A stretch of DNA of 64,000 nt from Ctena decussata (taxonomy: Eukaryota > Mollusca > Bivalvia > Lucinida > Lucinidae), in NCBI GenBank assembly GCA_963989385.1, contig OZ022511.1, forward strand, positions 27,956,503 to 28,020,502. Direction: 5' to 3'. Under the pieces are notes generated by a model. It was not told the DNA's origin. It was given only the letters and a program-made list of their open reading frames with translations, and searched no databases. Made by a program: the position numbers and the translations under genes. Shown one piece after another: positions 10,852 through 22,440 of this stretch (the stretch's first letter is position 1; every line of letters starts with the position of its first letter).

Positions 10852-11342
10852 CGTACCTCCCTGGTACACACATGCTAAAAAGGCTCTTACCAAAGAGTGA
10901 GCTGCCAGTATTTATTTTTCAGGTTAGTCGAAATATAAATTTGCGTAGCAGTTTGAACTAGACGCCAGACAAGATGCTTTTTTTCCTAAATTGGGTAGCT
11001 ATCTTACAAGAGTAGTGATTCAAGGATTTCATTTTAAAACTGACAAGAAATAGTTCCGAGTGATGTGTAAAATAGACTTCCCTGGCAAGCGAGGGGGGGG
11101 CTTGGCTGAAAGCGAAGTTTGAAGTTAATGTCAGTCCTAGGTTCTGAAGTAAAATAGAATAGCTAGCCTATCCTATAGATGACGTCATAGGCGATGCAAG
11201 GGACATAACTCAAACAGACTCTGAATTATAGGAAAGGTGTATACCGTTACGATCATTGGTTTTATTTAGATCCATATAAGGGACTTTGTGATACTCGATG
11301 TTTACCAGCATTTTACGAAGGTGTCATCATTATCCATGAAAT

Positions 11343-11578
11343 GAGCCGCGACACGACAAAACCAACAAGGTGGTTGTGCGCCCAGCGCAGACTCAGATCA
11401 GCCTGGGCATCCGCCCAGTCTGATCAGAGTCTTTGCTGTCCGCATGAAGGTAGCTTAGACCCTTAGTTACGCTTTTAGCGCCAAGCGGAGAGTCTGATCA
11501 GACTGGGTGGATGCCCAGGCTGATCTGAGTCTTCGCTGGGCGCACAACCACATTGTTGGTTTTGTCGTGTCGCGGCTC
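11343..11578. mobile_element. 236-bp foldback MITE (GAGCCGCGACACG), copy A
   Basis: Ends GAGCCGCGACACGACAAAAC and its complement. Each arm continues for about 90 bp with 'gtgcgcccagcgcagactca' and 'gatcagcctgggcatcc', so most of the element folds on itself. Flanked by the direct repeat AAAT (11339-11342, 11579-11582). It lies in the last SDR intron. Confidence 0.9.
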
Positions 11579-11739
11579 AAATGTGTTTTTCACGAAATCA
11601 ATGTTTTCTTAAAATAAAGAGCTTGGTTGAGTTCCAGCGTCTTAAGCTTAATGGTTTACAGTTTCTAGGATCAGCGATTATCTAGGGGTGTGAGGTTACC
11701 AGAAAAACCATTAATGCATAGTGTCCCGAAAAGGACATA

Positions 11740-11835
11740 GGCAAACAGTGCAGATCAAGATCAATCGCCGCAAAACGCGGCGTCTGATCAGGGTCTACAC
11801 TAATTGCAAAACGCAGCATCTGAACAGGGTATACA
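11740..11835. repeat. Diverged GATCAG-type repeat fragment
   Basis: Contains 'gcaaacagtgcagatcaaga' and 'cgcggcgtctgatcagggt', which resemble sequence at about 43820-43910 and 45590-45630. Ends cannot be set. Confidence 0.4.
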
Positions 11836-12326
11836 GTATTTACAAAAGATACGTGAGTATTTCTTCTTACAATAAAATGAAAATGATACACATAAACTTA
11901 ACGAGACACCCCTTAATTGACAAATGGACTCATCCATTTAAAAGGCTGGAAGAGTCCATTGGGCAATAGGATATATGAGTATTCTGTGTTCTTCATAGTG
12001 CGATAAAGCATTGTTGATTGGCTGCACTATCAGAAATTTATGAGAATCTCACCAATTCATCTTTTACAAACTATGTGAATTCTAAGTAGAAATAACTTCA
12101 AAAATCATTGTTGTATATTTGATGTCCATTTTGCAGAAGTTTGAATATTAAATTCCAGGTGGGAACGGAATAGCCCGTACACCAGTGTTAGTTACTATTA
12201 TCTGTATAATTGATCCGCGTCATGCGATTTCCAACAATGTGGCAATATTGTCACGTGATATTCAGATCATCCTTCTTATTTATACAGGATTTTGCCTCTA
12301 GGATATGGATTCCGTAGATGACTGAT

Positions 12327-12392
12327 GTGACAGGCGGAGGCTCTGATCAGACTGCACTTATGTGCAGTCTGATCAGAGCCTGTGCTTGTCAC
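12327..12392. repeat. Hairpin repeat with CTGATCAGAC core, copy 1
   Basis: Inverted arms 'gtgacaggcggaggctctga'/complement meet at 'tgcacttatgtgca'. A second copy is at 43501-43565 with the same flanks ('ccrtagatgrctgaygtgac' before it). It lies in the last SDR intron. Confidence 0.65.
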
Positions 12393-12509
12393 CAACGTCA
12401 CATTGTTGGAAATCACATGTTGTGGCCCAAATTATGAATTGTGTTGCACTTTTGTTGGTTAAGAAAGCCATGATGGTAACTCTGTAGATAACTTTTATTC
12501 TTCTTCCAG

Positions 12510-12668
12510 TACATGGGTAAACTTTGCCAGCCGGAAGACGTAGCACGAGCATGTCTTTACCTGGCTACTGATGCCACTTACTCGACGGGGCAAAATGTGT
12601 TTGTGTCCGGGGGCGCTGAGTTGGATTATGGCTTCAAGACGAATATGGAGTTCTTCTTCGAGAAGTAG
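12510..12668 (+). CDS. SDR terminal exon with stop codon
   Basis: Acceptor 'attcttcttccag'; 52 codons in phase 0 and then TAG (12666-12668). It encodes Y-M-G-K-L-C-Q-P-E-D-V-A-R-A-C-L-Y-L-A-T-D, then T-G-Q-N-V-F-V-S-G-G-A-E-L-D-Y-G. The P-E-D-V-A, Y-L-A-x-D-A, T-G and V-(S/D)-G-G motifs are the classical C-terminal signature of SDR oxidoreductases (NAD(P)-dependent). The tail K-T-N-M-E-F-F-F-E-K is variable. All three upstream alternative exons end on a codon boundary and can join it directly. Without the N-terminal Rossmann exons (outside the window) the cofactor and substrate are not determinable. Confidence 0.9.
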   Translation, partial: YMGKLCQPEDVARACLYLATDATYSTGQNVFVSGGAELDYGFKTNMEFFFEK

Positions 12669-12941
12669 AATGCGATGCTGAGAGAATAAAAAAAACTATC
12701 AGTCAGTGGATACACTGAGTGAACGGGACTATTTGCCGGCTTGATTTTCACTTTTGGAAAGTTGAAAACGAAAGTTTACAGTAATTTTACTTGAAACACC
12801 GATTCCACTGAAGGGCCTCCTTAGTGCATTTATACCATTCTGCATATAGAAAGTCCCGATAGCGGAAAAGGACTTATCTGAGGGGCTACAAACATTTTTC
12901 TTTTTATTCACCGGCTATTTATGGGTATCCAGATAAAAATT

Positions 12942-13177
12942 GAGCCGCGACACGACAAAACTAACAATGTGGTTGTGCGCCCAGCGAAGACTCAGATCAG
13001 CCTGGGCAGCCACCAACTTTGATCAGACTCTTTGTTAAGTGCTCAAATGGTAGCTAAGGGTCTAAGCTACCTCCATGCGGACAGCAAAGACTCTGATCAG
13101 CCCGGGCGGATGGCCAGGATGGTCTGAGTCTGCGCTGGATGCACAACCACATTGTTGGTTTTGTCGTGTCGCGGCTC
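12942..13177. mobile_element. 236-bp foldback MITE, copy B
   Basis: Same family as 11343. Flanked by AATT on both sides (12938-12941 and 13178-13181). It lies between the converging SDR (+) and C1q (-) genes. Confidence 0.9.
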
Positions 13178-13880
13178 AATTATATTCTTGGATATTTGAT
13201 TTTTGGATATCTATAAACAATCGAATACAATGTACGGGCACGTTGAAAACAGAAACTGGAAGTGTTACGCTAACATGAAATTCAAGTATCCAGAATTGAA
13301 ATTTTATGAACTTGAAGAAAACAATTTTGTTCTCATTAACTCATTTTTATGTGAGGTTAGTGCACAGTTGACGGTCCTTGCAAGTACACTGCGTTGAATT
13401 AACATTGATCAACGTTGATTCAACGTCATTGCGTAGTACAGCTGTTTTAAATCTTGGCATTTGAATGTAACCATTAGCATAAATGCCGAAATATACATAA
13501 ATTCTGCGATACTCATTTAATTATTTTCTCATTATATCACATAATTACAAAGATGTTTGAGAATGTCAGGTTCCGAAATTGAATATTAAACAGTATGATA
13601 TTTAACCCATAGTTGGTTTAAACAATATTTATTCAAAAAGAAATAGTACAATGCATACATGTATATAAACAGTAGACATATAACTAAGCGAAGAAAAGCA
13701 TACATGCATACTATGTTAAAACACTGATGACTAAACATGGATCTGAACGGAAGCCTTCGGCTTATAGAGTTCATTTCCATGCTTATAGAGTTCATTTCCA
13801 TGGAAATGGAAATGAACTCTAACCCATAGTTAAACATGAACTAGACTGGCTGCCAGACTTTTCAGTCATTTTTACTCATA
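13178..13880. other. Region between convergent genes
   Basis: Contains a short palindromic 'gttgaattaacattgatcaa' stretch near 13391 and a small hairpin near 13750-13822. No gene was supported. Confidence 0.4.
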
Positions 13881-14077
13881 TTAATCAGTTCCAATCAGAT
13901 ATCCTGAGAAGCTGTTCATAGAATACTTGTCGTCTCGAAATACAAAGTCTTTCATTACAGCTAAAACTCTGAGACAAACCTGTGTCCCAGCTTCAAGTGT
14001 TGTTGTCGCAGAGCCTGAAGCACTTGAATCCCACGTTTTGTCGAGCGCGATGAATTTACCGACTGATTCTTCACCAG
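13881..14077 (-). pseudogene. C1q copy 1, 3' half of the C1q domain
   Basis: Encodes G-E-E-S-V-G-K-F-I-A-L-D-K, then A-S-G-S-A-T-T-T-L-E-A-G, L-R-V and the closing M-N-S-F-S-G-Y-L-I-G-T-D, followed by TAA (13881-13883). The F-S-G-x-x-(I/L)-G end is the standard last beta strand of C1q-domain proteins. The 5' half of the same domain lies at 17801-18019, beyond a 3.7-kb transposon. Removing the transposon and one CAG duplication gives one open frame: 658 nt (exon 1) + 219 + 197 = 1074 nt, 357 residues plus stop. So the insertion is the only lesion seen. It is a pseudogene unless the transposon is spliced out, which the border sequence permits (see findings). Confidence 0.85.
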
Positions 14078-17000
14078 TAGTCTGGTTGCCAAATGGAGAT
14101 TTTGGGTGCAACCCAAAAAAATAGTCCGCACAAAATGTTTTTGCACAAATGTATTCACCAACATGTCCGTACACTGAAACTGAATGATGCCACCTTGGCA
14201 TCATTGGGGAAATTAAAATATTCAAGATGGCGTCCAAGATGGCTTCCAAGGGAAAAATCCTAAATATCTTCTAAAGTATGTAGGCTAGAAACATACTTTT
14301 GGTGACTACATATAGGTTTTCGAGGTCGAAGAGTCGATTAAGAATGTCAAAAATTATTTCAAACAATCAGTTACAAAATGGCGGACAAGATGGCCGCCAA
14401 AGCATAAAAATCTCCATATCTTCTTTAGTATACGAGCTAGAAACATGATTTTGGTGTCTGCATATAGGTTTTCGGGGTCAAGGAATCCATTAAGCATGTT
14501 AGAATTTACTTTAAGGCACCGACTTACACAAAATGGTGGACAAGATGGCGGACGAAGCATCGATTACGGAGCTGAATGTCTTAAGAAATGCACTTTTTAA
14601 TAGCAGAGTTCAGGCTGTAGAAAGTTTTTTAACCCGGAATTTTGAAATTATAAGATCCATGAATTTTTAAAAAAAGACGAAGTCATAAAGACCTCATTTT
14701 GCATCTGAAAGTGTCACTACCAGGGCGACCATGATGATCCTTAAGAGCCCAGTGCAGGTATGGGCAGACAGCCCGTTTAGAAAATTTCAGTCGCAACCGA
14801 AAGACATTGACAGCTCGATAATTCACTATTATTTTAAGAATATCGTTTTTAATGGCTTTTTATGTTCATAATTCCATGCATGTACTTTTTGGTAAAGTTA
14901 AATGATAGACAGAGATCAAGAACTAATACAATCAGACCCCACATTCCCTCAAAACCAAAATACGAAAATGACAAACAAACACAGTAAATCGAATGAACAG
15001 CCCTTTCTCAGACATTCAGTTACCCCAATTGAAAACAATAGTAACATTTATTTTACCTATTTTATCAGTCTTTCAAATAGGACAAAACAGAAAGCAAACT
15101 GGGCAGCTATAAGGTAACCATATTGCTAGAAGACCACAGACAGGCGGACACAAGAACACGTAACATAGAGGAACCAAAAGGGAAGTTAACTAGTTTTACT
15201 TGGTCCAAACCCATGCCTTCTAGATCTGCTTCTGCAGTGGTTCAAAATATTTAGTTATTATTTGGTCTGCATGAAGGGTACCCAACCCATCAATGAATCA
15301 TCACAGATAGCAAATCAATCACGGATAAAACATGTGATGAATCAAAAATAAGGACTCGACAGAAACAACTATTGCGACACCTGGAGATCCCTCCGAAACA
15401 ACACCGATGAAATCCTGGAGCAAAAGAAAAGCACCAGAAGAACCCCGAATGGCCAAGCAGTGGGGCAAAATTTTGATCTTGGCACAAAGGTTTTTTTTTA
15501 CTTTGATTGCTTAGCTGAATTTAGGTTTTGTAAGAAAAATCCTTTTGTCCCCGGACTTTATAGATTTACTTCTTTTTCTGTATATTAGCCTTTAACCAAG
15601 AAGGATAAAATTCCAGTCGTAACAGAAAAAATATCTTTACTTTGATCTCTTGTAAGGAGCTTAATAAAAATCACTTTCAGGTCTTTGATTTTATGCTGAC
15701 ATTATCTCAGTGTTACGCTTATAGCATATGGTTAGTTAGCGTATGGGCTAGAAGCAGGAATAAACAACTTTTGGCGACACAGTTTTAATCTGCTAGGAAA
15801 CTGTATTGTGGTTTTGGAAAATCCCTTTTCTAACTCTACTTGTAGATCTACCTTTTCTTTCCCAAATGCAAAGTCATTTGTTCAGTTTCTATAAAGTACG
15901 TGCCCCGAGTTTGGGGGCATACGTGACCCATCGTTTACATATTTAAAACTTTTGAGGAATGTGAAATATTACATGAAAATACCAACTTATGTGTACTTCA
16001 GTGGTTCAGGAGAGGAGAACTTTTTAGATGAAACGGTGACATCTTGGGCCGCAAGCATTCATACCAATTTTCGTTCTCTCAAACAAATAGCTATATATCA
16101 AATTATCCCAGTAGCCTTTGCGCCGTTGGAGCAATGGGTTGTTAGATTCTCACTGTGTCTTTGGCATAGCGCTTTTATGAAAGGTCGGGCTAAATCTATC
16201 CTTTTGACCATCCTTGATTCTAGTCCGGTACGAGTACATATTTTTTGCTAAGTCGACAGATAGCCTTTTTCAGTTGTTGTCAGAAATAGGATTCATACCC
16301 CCTGTTTTCTGTACTTAAGCCAACTACTCTAGTATCTCAAAAAGTGATTTTGATCGGCCTAGCAGCTTTAGAGAAGAATCTGTTTGAATGGTATGGTGAT
16401 CTAAGCTGACGGGTCTGTGAAGCCAGTTTATGCTATTAACTTTCCCGTAGCATTTTGCTCGGTCTATGAAGTCAGTTTATGCCGTTTTCCCGTAGCATTG
16501 CTCGGAAGATTTAGTCAGGTAAGAATGCTTGCACAAACTGGCATGACAATTGTGCACTTTTGAAGCTAAACCATTTTAAATGTGCATATACAATTTGTAG
16601 TCAACTGTCTATAATCATGGGTAGTACTGTCTCCTTTATACTTGAAAGAACTGGGAGAACACAAAAAAAATCAAAAGCTGTTTACAAAATTTGTTACTGT
16701 TTTGAAGTAAGTATGATCTTTTCTGACTTGTGAATTTTCCATACCGGCCAGATGCTAAAAATCTGACTGTGGCATGGCACGAACCTGCAACTCTCACACC
16801 ACTAGTGCCGACCATGAGCTATAATTTTGGACGCAAGCAGCCAACAAATATTTTGTAAATTTTCCATGCCACCCAGATGCTAAAAATCTGGCTGTGCCAT
16901 GGCACGAACCTCCCCCACACACACCACTCACTGATTGCCGACCATGAGCTGTAATTTTAAACGACGCAAGCAACCAACAAATATATCAGAGTTTCTTAAC

Positions 17001-17797
17001 CTGAATTTTAATTGAAGAAAGTAAAGTAGATAATAGAATATAACACATTTCTTGTAACCTTTAGATCGTAACTCGTAACAATAGCTTTCTGTAATGACTG
17101 AAGCTTTGTCAACGGGTTATCTGCCCTTGCCTGCACTAGGTTCTTGTGAACCATCTTGGCCCTCTTGTTAAAACACTGTTAGAATGGGACTTTCATAACT
17201 TCATTTTTATATTTAACAATCTTATACATGCAAAATCCGGGTTTCTAATACACAAACCAGAATTTCTGCTATCCGAAAGTGCATTTCTCCGACAATTAGT
17301 GCCGTGACCGTTGCTTTGTCCGCCATCTTGTCCGCCATTTTGTCTGCCATTTTGTGTAACCGGTTTGCTTTTAAGTCAATTTTAACATGTTAAACCAATT
17401 CCTTGGCCCCAAAAACCCATATGTAGACACCAAAATTATGTTTCTAGCCCGTATACTAAAGAAGATATAGAGATTTTTATGTTTTGGCGGCCATCTTGTC
17501 CACCATTTTGTAACTGATATGTCTGAAATAATTTTTAACATGCTTAATCGATTCCTCGACCTCAAAAACCTATAGGTAGCCACCAAAAGTATGTTTCTAG
17601 CCCTTATATTTAAGAAGATATTATGAATTTTATCCCTTGGCAGCCATCTTGGACGCCATCTTGAATATTTTAATTTCCCCAAGGATGCCAAGGTGGCATC
17701 ATTTTGTTTCTGGTTAAGGACATGCTAAATAATAAGAATCTGCATCAAACATTTGTGCGGACTATTTTTTCGGGTTTTCGTCCCGGCACCCAGACTA
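14078..17797. mobile_element. 3.7-kb DNA transposon with long TIRs, inside a C1q exon
   Basis: Ends TAGTCTGGTTGCC and GGCACCCAGACTA, flanked by the 3-bp direct repeat CAG (14075-14077 and 17798-17800). The inverted repeats are very long, about 600 bp on each side. Each contains about two tandem subunits of roughly 150 bp with 'caagatggcggac', 'gctagaaacat', 'tttggtg' and 'cataggttttc'-type landmarks. The middle (about 14700-17150) contains a tandem pair at 16741-16960 ('agatgctaaaaatctg', 'ggcacgaacct') but no recognisable transposase. It is therefore a non-autonomous or strongly decayed element. The superfamily is open: a 3-bp duplication is seen in PIF/Harbinger, CACTA and some Academ-type elements, but these ends match none of them clearly. 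Confidence 0.85.
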
Positions 17798-17800
17798 CAG

Positions 17801-18019
17801 CTAAAAATTCTACTTGAACTGCTCTGCCCACTATTGAATTAATCGTGGCAGAAAAGGTGTATATACCACTGACAGGTGCCGTAAATTTCCCAGTCTGATT
17901 ATTGTATACTCCGTGATTATCCAGGTTAGTTTTGCTGAAGACTAGAATGTCTCCCGAGGACGGTCTTGAGGCAGAGAGATCCGATGCAGAGAAGGCATAT
18001 GACGGTTGTCGTGTTCCCC
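17801..18019 (-). pseudogene. C1q copy 1, 5' half of the C1q domain
   Basis: Acceptor 'attatttcag' on the - strand; the exon begins in the phase left by exon 1 (G|GG). It encodes R-Q-P-S-Y-A-F-S-A-S-D-L-S-A, then V-F-S-K-T-N-L-D-N-H-G-V-Y-N, T-G-K-F-T-A-P-V-S-G-T-Y-T-F and V-E-F-L-A, where the transposon enters. F-x-A-P-x-x-G-x-Y-x-F is the hallmark of the C1q jelly-roll domain. Without splicing, translation would run into the element and add a short unrelated tail. It is about 91% alike, by eye, to copy 2 at 34018-34349. Confidence 0.85.
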
Positions 18020-18044
18020 CTGAAATTATTTCATAAATACAGCC

Positions 18045-18255
18045 AACTCTTCATATCTCAAAGTCAAATTTCATTCCAAACTACTGAATCTCAAAGTAAT
18101 TTTTCTGGTCCCAAAAATTTACTTTGAGATACCAGTAGTTTTAGATATCACGTGTTGAAATGAAAGGTAAAATAGGCAATATGTCCAATATATATTCTTT
18201 GATATCAGGGAGCACATTGATATATCAGTGGTCGAGATATCAAGAGCTGAGTGTA
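18045..18255. mobile_element. MITE in the C1q copy 1 intron
   Basis: Inverted ends 'agccaactcttcatatctc' and 'gatatcaagagctgagtg', with internal repeats of 'ctttgagata'. It lies in the intron between the coiled-coil exon and the C1q exon. Not seen in the copy 2 intron, so it probably arrived after the gene duplication. Confidence 0.55.
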
Positions 18256-18841
18256 CAATTACTATCATTGTAAGTTTTCAAGTAGAAAAAGTTTTCCATT
18301 TTTTTATCTCCCTAAAAATCAATTGAAATATATCAGTTAGACTTATTCAAATCACAGTAATCATGAAAATTCTATGGCACTGACACTTTTAATTACTCAG
18401 CCTATACATGACAGCAAATATTAGATTAGGTAAATATTAGAAACTACACTTGTCCTCACTATATCTGTTGGACAAGGGGCACAAAACGCCTACGTAATAT
18501 GTGGCTATAGAGCTACACTCAACAAAACTGAATAAAAACACTGTCAAATGCAATATAGAAACAACAACAACGACCTAAAAAAAACGAAAAAAACATAGTT
18601 ATAGCTGCTTATCAAGGATTCACTAATCTTAGAGAGTTATATATCCTCCATATATTGTTAGTAACTTCGAAAATAGGGGAGTTTACCACTTTCTACTTGC
18701 AGGAAAACGCTATATATTCTACAATTCCGGTAAACTACGGTTTTCATTCTTTGCAGAATATATATGAGGGTATAGCAATAAAGGAAATCTCTCAGGGCCG
18801 GTTCCTAAGAGTATACCACTGAACATTTGCGAGATAAAAAT

Positions 18842-19077
18842 GAGCCGCGACACGAGAAAACCAACAATGTGGTCGTGCGCCCAGCGCAGACTCAGATCAG
18901 CCTGGACATCCGCCCAGTCAGATCAGACTCTTCGCTAAGCGCTTAAAGGGTAGCTAAGGGTCTAAGCTACTTCCATGCGGACAGCAAAGACTCTGATCAG
19001 ACTGGGCGGATGCCCAGGCTGATCTGAGTCTGCGCTGGGCGCACAACCACATTGTTGGTTTTCTCGTGTCGTGGCTC
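18842..19077. mobile_element. 236-bp foldback MITE, copy C
   Basis: Same family as 11343. Flanks AAAT / GAAT (one mismatch). It lies in the intron of C1q copy 1. Confidence 0.85.
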
Positions 19078-19484
19078 GAATAAAGTCTACAACTCCGCTG
19101 TACTCTAAATTTAATATGTTATGAATGTCAAATGAGAGTCGACCATTCAGAGTCTACGTTTGCCTACCAATGGGATACAAAATCTGTGCACCCTTATTCT
19201 ATTTTGTAGAGATCCATGTGGGTCATTTTATCTGGCTCATGGCATACAGAACCTGTGTTTTTTTTGTTTGCTTTGGTTTCCGTCCTCGTTTATGTGTGTT
19301 TGTTGTTTCCTTTTAGCATTTGTTACACACACACACACGTATAAATTGCTAGCGTTGCTTGAAAAGGGGCCTTAAGACAAAATCAGTCAGCGCATCAGAT
19401 TTGTATAATGGACCACAGTCTTCAGTTAGACTCATTCACAGATTGTATATGCAGGGAAAGAGTCTGATCGGCTTGCGTGGATTC

Positions 19485-19815
19485 CTTATTGATGTATCAT
19501 TTTAATTTTCCCTTTCACGCGACGCAAATAATGCATTACTGGTTCGTCTGGCTGTATTAATAGAAAGGATATATCAATGATTTATGCTGCATTATTCATA
19601 CACAATCGTTTGAGACCAGTGGCTCGATTATGGTGGATTCCTGATTGTTGTGTCATTCTATTTTTTCCCTTTCACGCGACGCAAATAATGCATTACAGGT
19701 TCGTCTGGCTGTATTAATAGAAAGGATATATCTGTTGAAGACAAAATGATTTACGGTATGCTGCATCATTCATACGCAATCGACTGAGACCAGTGGCTCG
19801 ATTATGGCCGTCTGC
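19485..19815. repeat. Tandem duplication in the C1q copy 1 intron
   Basis: Two units of about 155-175 bp share 'ttccctttcacgcgacgcaa', 'ataatgcattac', 'ggttcgtctggctgtatta' and 'gagaccagtggctcgattat'. The equivalent intron part of copy 2 (about 35165-35310) has only one unit, so this duplication is specific to copy 1. Confidence 0.7.
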
Positions 19816-19982
19816 TTTAGCAGTAAGCTCTGTCAAAACTTCCACATCGTCTCTTGATTTCAAAATTTGGGTTTTAACGACAGTGAAGTTATATACCTAA
19901 ATGCATATGTTGTGCTAAATTTTGAAAAGCTATACTTACTGGAAAGTTTGCAATATAAAATATCTTTAAAATAAGGACATAC

Positions 19983-20640
19983 CTTTGAGGTCGGCAAAAG
20001 CGTTACTGAGATCCTCGATGCTCCTGCGCAATGCTTCATCTACCCTGTGTATTTCTTCTTTCAGCTTGACCTTCATGTATTCAAAGACTCTCAAAATATG
20101 CTCAAAATCAGGTTGAATATTCCTTGATATCCCACGCTGTTCAGACAATTGCTGCTCTATTTCCTCCTCCATGTTGGCCATTTCAGCTTGAATATGTTTC
20201 CAAAGTTCAGCATATGAATTATTTTGTTCCAGTCTCTGTTTCTCCATGTCAGCTTTAATTATAGCGAGTTCGGCTTCATTTTGATTTGATACTTCAAGAA
20301 GGGAACCACGATGTTCAAGCCATTGTTGTTCTATTTCTGCTTTAATGTTGGTCACCTGAGCTTCAATTTGTACCTTGCTGTCGGCAGTGGAATTACATCG
20401 TTCTAGCCTTAGTTGCTCTATGTCAGCCTTCACTGTCGCAATTTCATGTTTGACTTGTGTTGAATGCTCATGGAAAGAGTCAGTCATCAGGCCTGTTTTA
20501 TGATCAACCTTTACCATTTTCTCTAACAGTTTCTCCTCAAAGTCAAATTTCGAACATATTGGTTCCTCACCCATACTTAGCGTTTGGCATATTTTATTCA
20601 CATAGAAGCAAAACATAATAACTACTAAAAGTGAATCCAT
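19983..20640 (-). CDS. C1q copy 1, signal peptide and coiled-coil exon
   Basis: Start chosen at 20640 (M-D-S-L-L-V-V-I) because it aligns with the start of the paralogue. An in-frame ATG exists 4 codons upstream (20652). Residues 1-22 form a hydrophobic signal peptide. Then comes a conserved acidic block G-E-E-P-I-C-S-K-F-D-F-E-E-K with one cysteine. Residues about 45-205 are heptad-like, rich in E, K, Q and L, with repeated 'xxIKAxIEQxxLE' units (about 38 residues each, some five copies). This is a coiled coil that would trimerise the C1q heads. The exon ends A-D-L-K-G with donor GTATGT. The fold plan (signal, coiled coil, C-terminal C1q) is that of secreted C1q-domain proteins expanded in bivalves, where they act as pattern-recognition lectin-like proteins. 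The frame is intact here; the lesion is in the next exon. Confidence 0.88.
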
Positions 20641-20870
20641 TGTTTTACTCATAACGAAGAACAGCAATCGACAAAAATGTGAAACAGATTCCAGAAATAA
20701 AAGATATTTGTTATAATTGTTCGCCAATTATATGATATTATTATCCAACAAACCATTGGTATAATGAGCCGGAAAATAACCAAAACAGCTAAATTTACAC
20801 ATAAGTATCTTTATCACAAATTCCAGCGTGAGTAGAAAATTAAAACTTTCTCTTAAATACCAAACCATCA

Positions 20871-21090
20871 GGGGCCGTATTTATAAAACGACTTAAGTCG
20901 TTGCTTTGCTTTTGCTAAAGCTAATTTTCTATAATCGATTCACTACAACTATGAAATTTCCTCTGGAGGAACAGTCTTTTTCAGGCTGTTCCTCCAGAGC
21001 AAATCTCATAGTTGAAGGGACTCTCCTTTAAAGAAATTCAGCCTAAGCTACAGCACAGAAACCACTTAAGTCGTTTTGTACATACGTTCC
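20871..21090. mobile_element. GGGGCCGTATTCATAAA palindromic MITE, copy 2
   Basis: Same structure as 9265-9487, with a decayed right end ('cgttttgtacatacgttcc'). About 230 bp upstream of the C1q copy 1 start. Confidence 0.8.
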
Positions 21091-21174
21091 TTGGTTATAA
21101 AATCTATCATATCTAACTAAAATTATCAAGGTGGCTTTATAAAATTCCATAACGATTGTCTCAAGATTATAAAT

Positions 21175-21410
21175 GAGCCGCGACACGAGAAAACCAACAA
21201 TGTGGTTGTGCGCTCAGCGCAGACTCAGATCAGCCTGGGCATCCGCCCAGTCTGATCAGAGTCTTCGCTGTCCGCATGAAGGTTACTTAGACCCTAAGCT
21301 ACCCTTTGAGCACTTAACGAAGGGTCTGGTCAAACTTGGCGGAAACCTAGACTGATCTGAGTCTGCGCAGTACGCATTACCACATTGTTGGTTTTGTCGT
21401 GTCGCGGCTC
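21175..21410. mobile_element. 236-bp foldback MITE, copy D
   Basis: Same family as 11343. Flanked by AAAT on both sides (21171-21174 and 21411-21414). Confidence 0.88.
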
Positions 21411-22063
21411 AAATGAAACTGATAAGTAACTGTCACACCTTATCGGCTATCGTTAACGGACGTCCGACGGAGATCAAAATTTCCAATCAGTTCGTCTTCG
21501 GTCGCATGCGTTTCTTGACTCTTGACCATTTCTCGCTCGGCGTATACGCTCCGTGTCAGGCGAGGTCCGCTCAATCTGGCGGAAAGATTTTATGCATGCC
21601 CAAAAATTGGACTGGACTCCACTGGACAAAGGCGCCCGCTGAATGTGTGGCAGCCAAGCGCTAGCATGCGTTTTGCTCGGAACTCGTACGCTCCTTGTTC
21701 TGTAGTTGTCCAGTTCGCATCCGTTGATGACCGCTGGACCAAATTCGCGGCCGGACGACTACCTGACATGCAATGTGTCAACCTCCCCGGAGATGTTTCG
21801 GAGACTGACTGCATGTTCAGTCGATGATTACTGACAAGGAACATATAGAAACTGCCCAGCAGGCATTATATGTTGAACTATTATTGATTCACTGTCAATC
21901 TAAAATCAATGTTGAACTATACCATGAGTTAGAAAATAGGAACAACCTTCCGGTACAAGGAGATGTTTAACGGCCGCCACACGGTACAACATCAGCTGCA
22001 GTGAAGACAAATAATTACTGAATAGTCAGGTCCTCATATTTCTGATAACATTATGATTAATGC
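21411..22063. other. Intergenic, partly repeated
   Basis: No gene supported; the open frames lack family features. Positions about 21955-22020 ('gagatgtttaacggccgcca') recur at 27985-28030. Confidence 0.4.
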
Positions 22064-22440
22064 CCCAGTCACACACACATATACGGATTCTGCGGATACT
22101 ACGGATGGCCCGTCCGAATCTATTCGTATCTATCCATTTAATCCGTAATGGATCCGTATCGCATCCGCAGAGTCCGTTACTGTTCGTATCATATCCGCAG
22201 GGTCCGCAGGAGCCGCATCGAAATTTTGAAAAGGTTCAAAATTCGGGCGCGGATGAGTAAACCGTAAAAGTCCGTAACTGAACGCATTTATCTGCATCTT
22301 TCCGTATCCAATCCGTTTCGCATCCGTATCTATTCCGTATCTTATCCGTAACTGAACCCATCATTCCGCGGTCCCAAGTTGAGGACTGATACGGTTTCAT
22401 ACGGAGCTTTACCTTTAATTACGGAAGTAATGGGTCATGT
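22064..22440. repeat. CCGTATC-rich long inverted repeat, left partner
   Basis: Begins 'ccccagtcacacacacatat', then dozens of TCCGTATC/ATCCGCAG units, and ends near 'attacggaagta'. The reverse complement of the whole block lies at about 28555-28940 with roughly 90% likeness by eye. This gives inverted repeats of nearly 400 bp about 6 kb apart. Confidence 0.75.
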
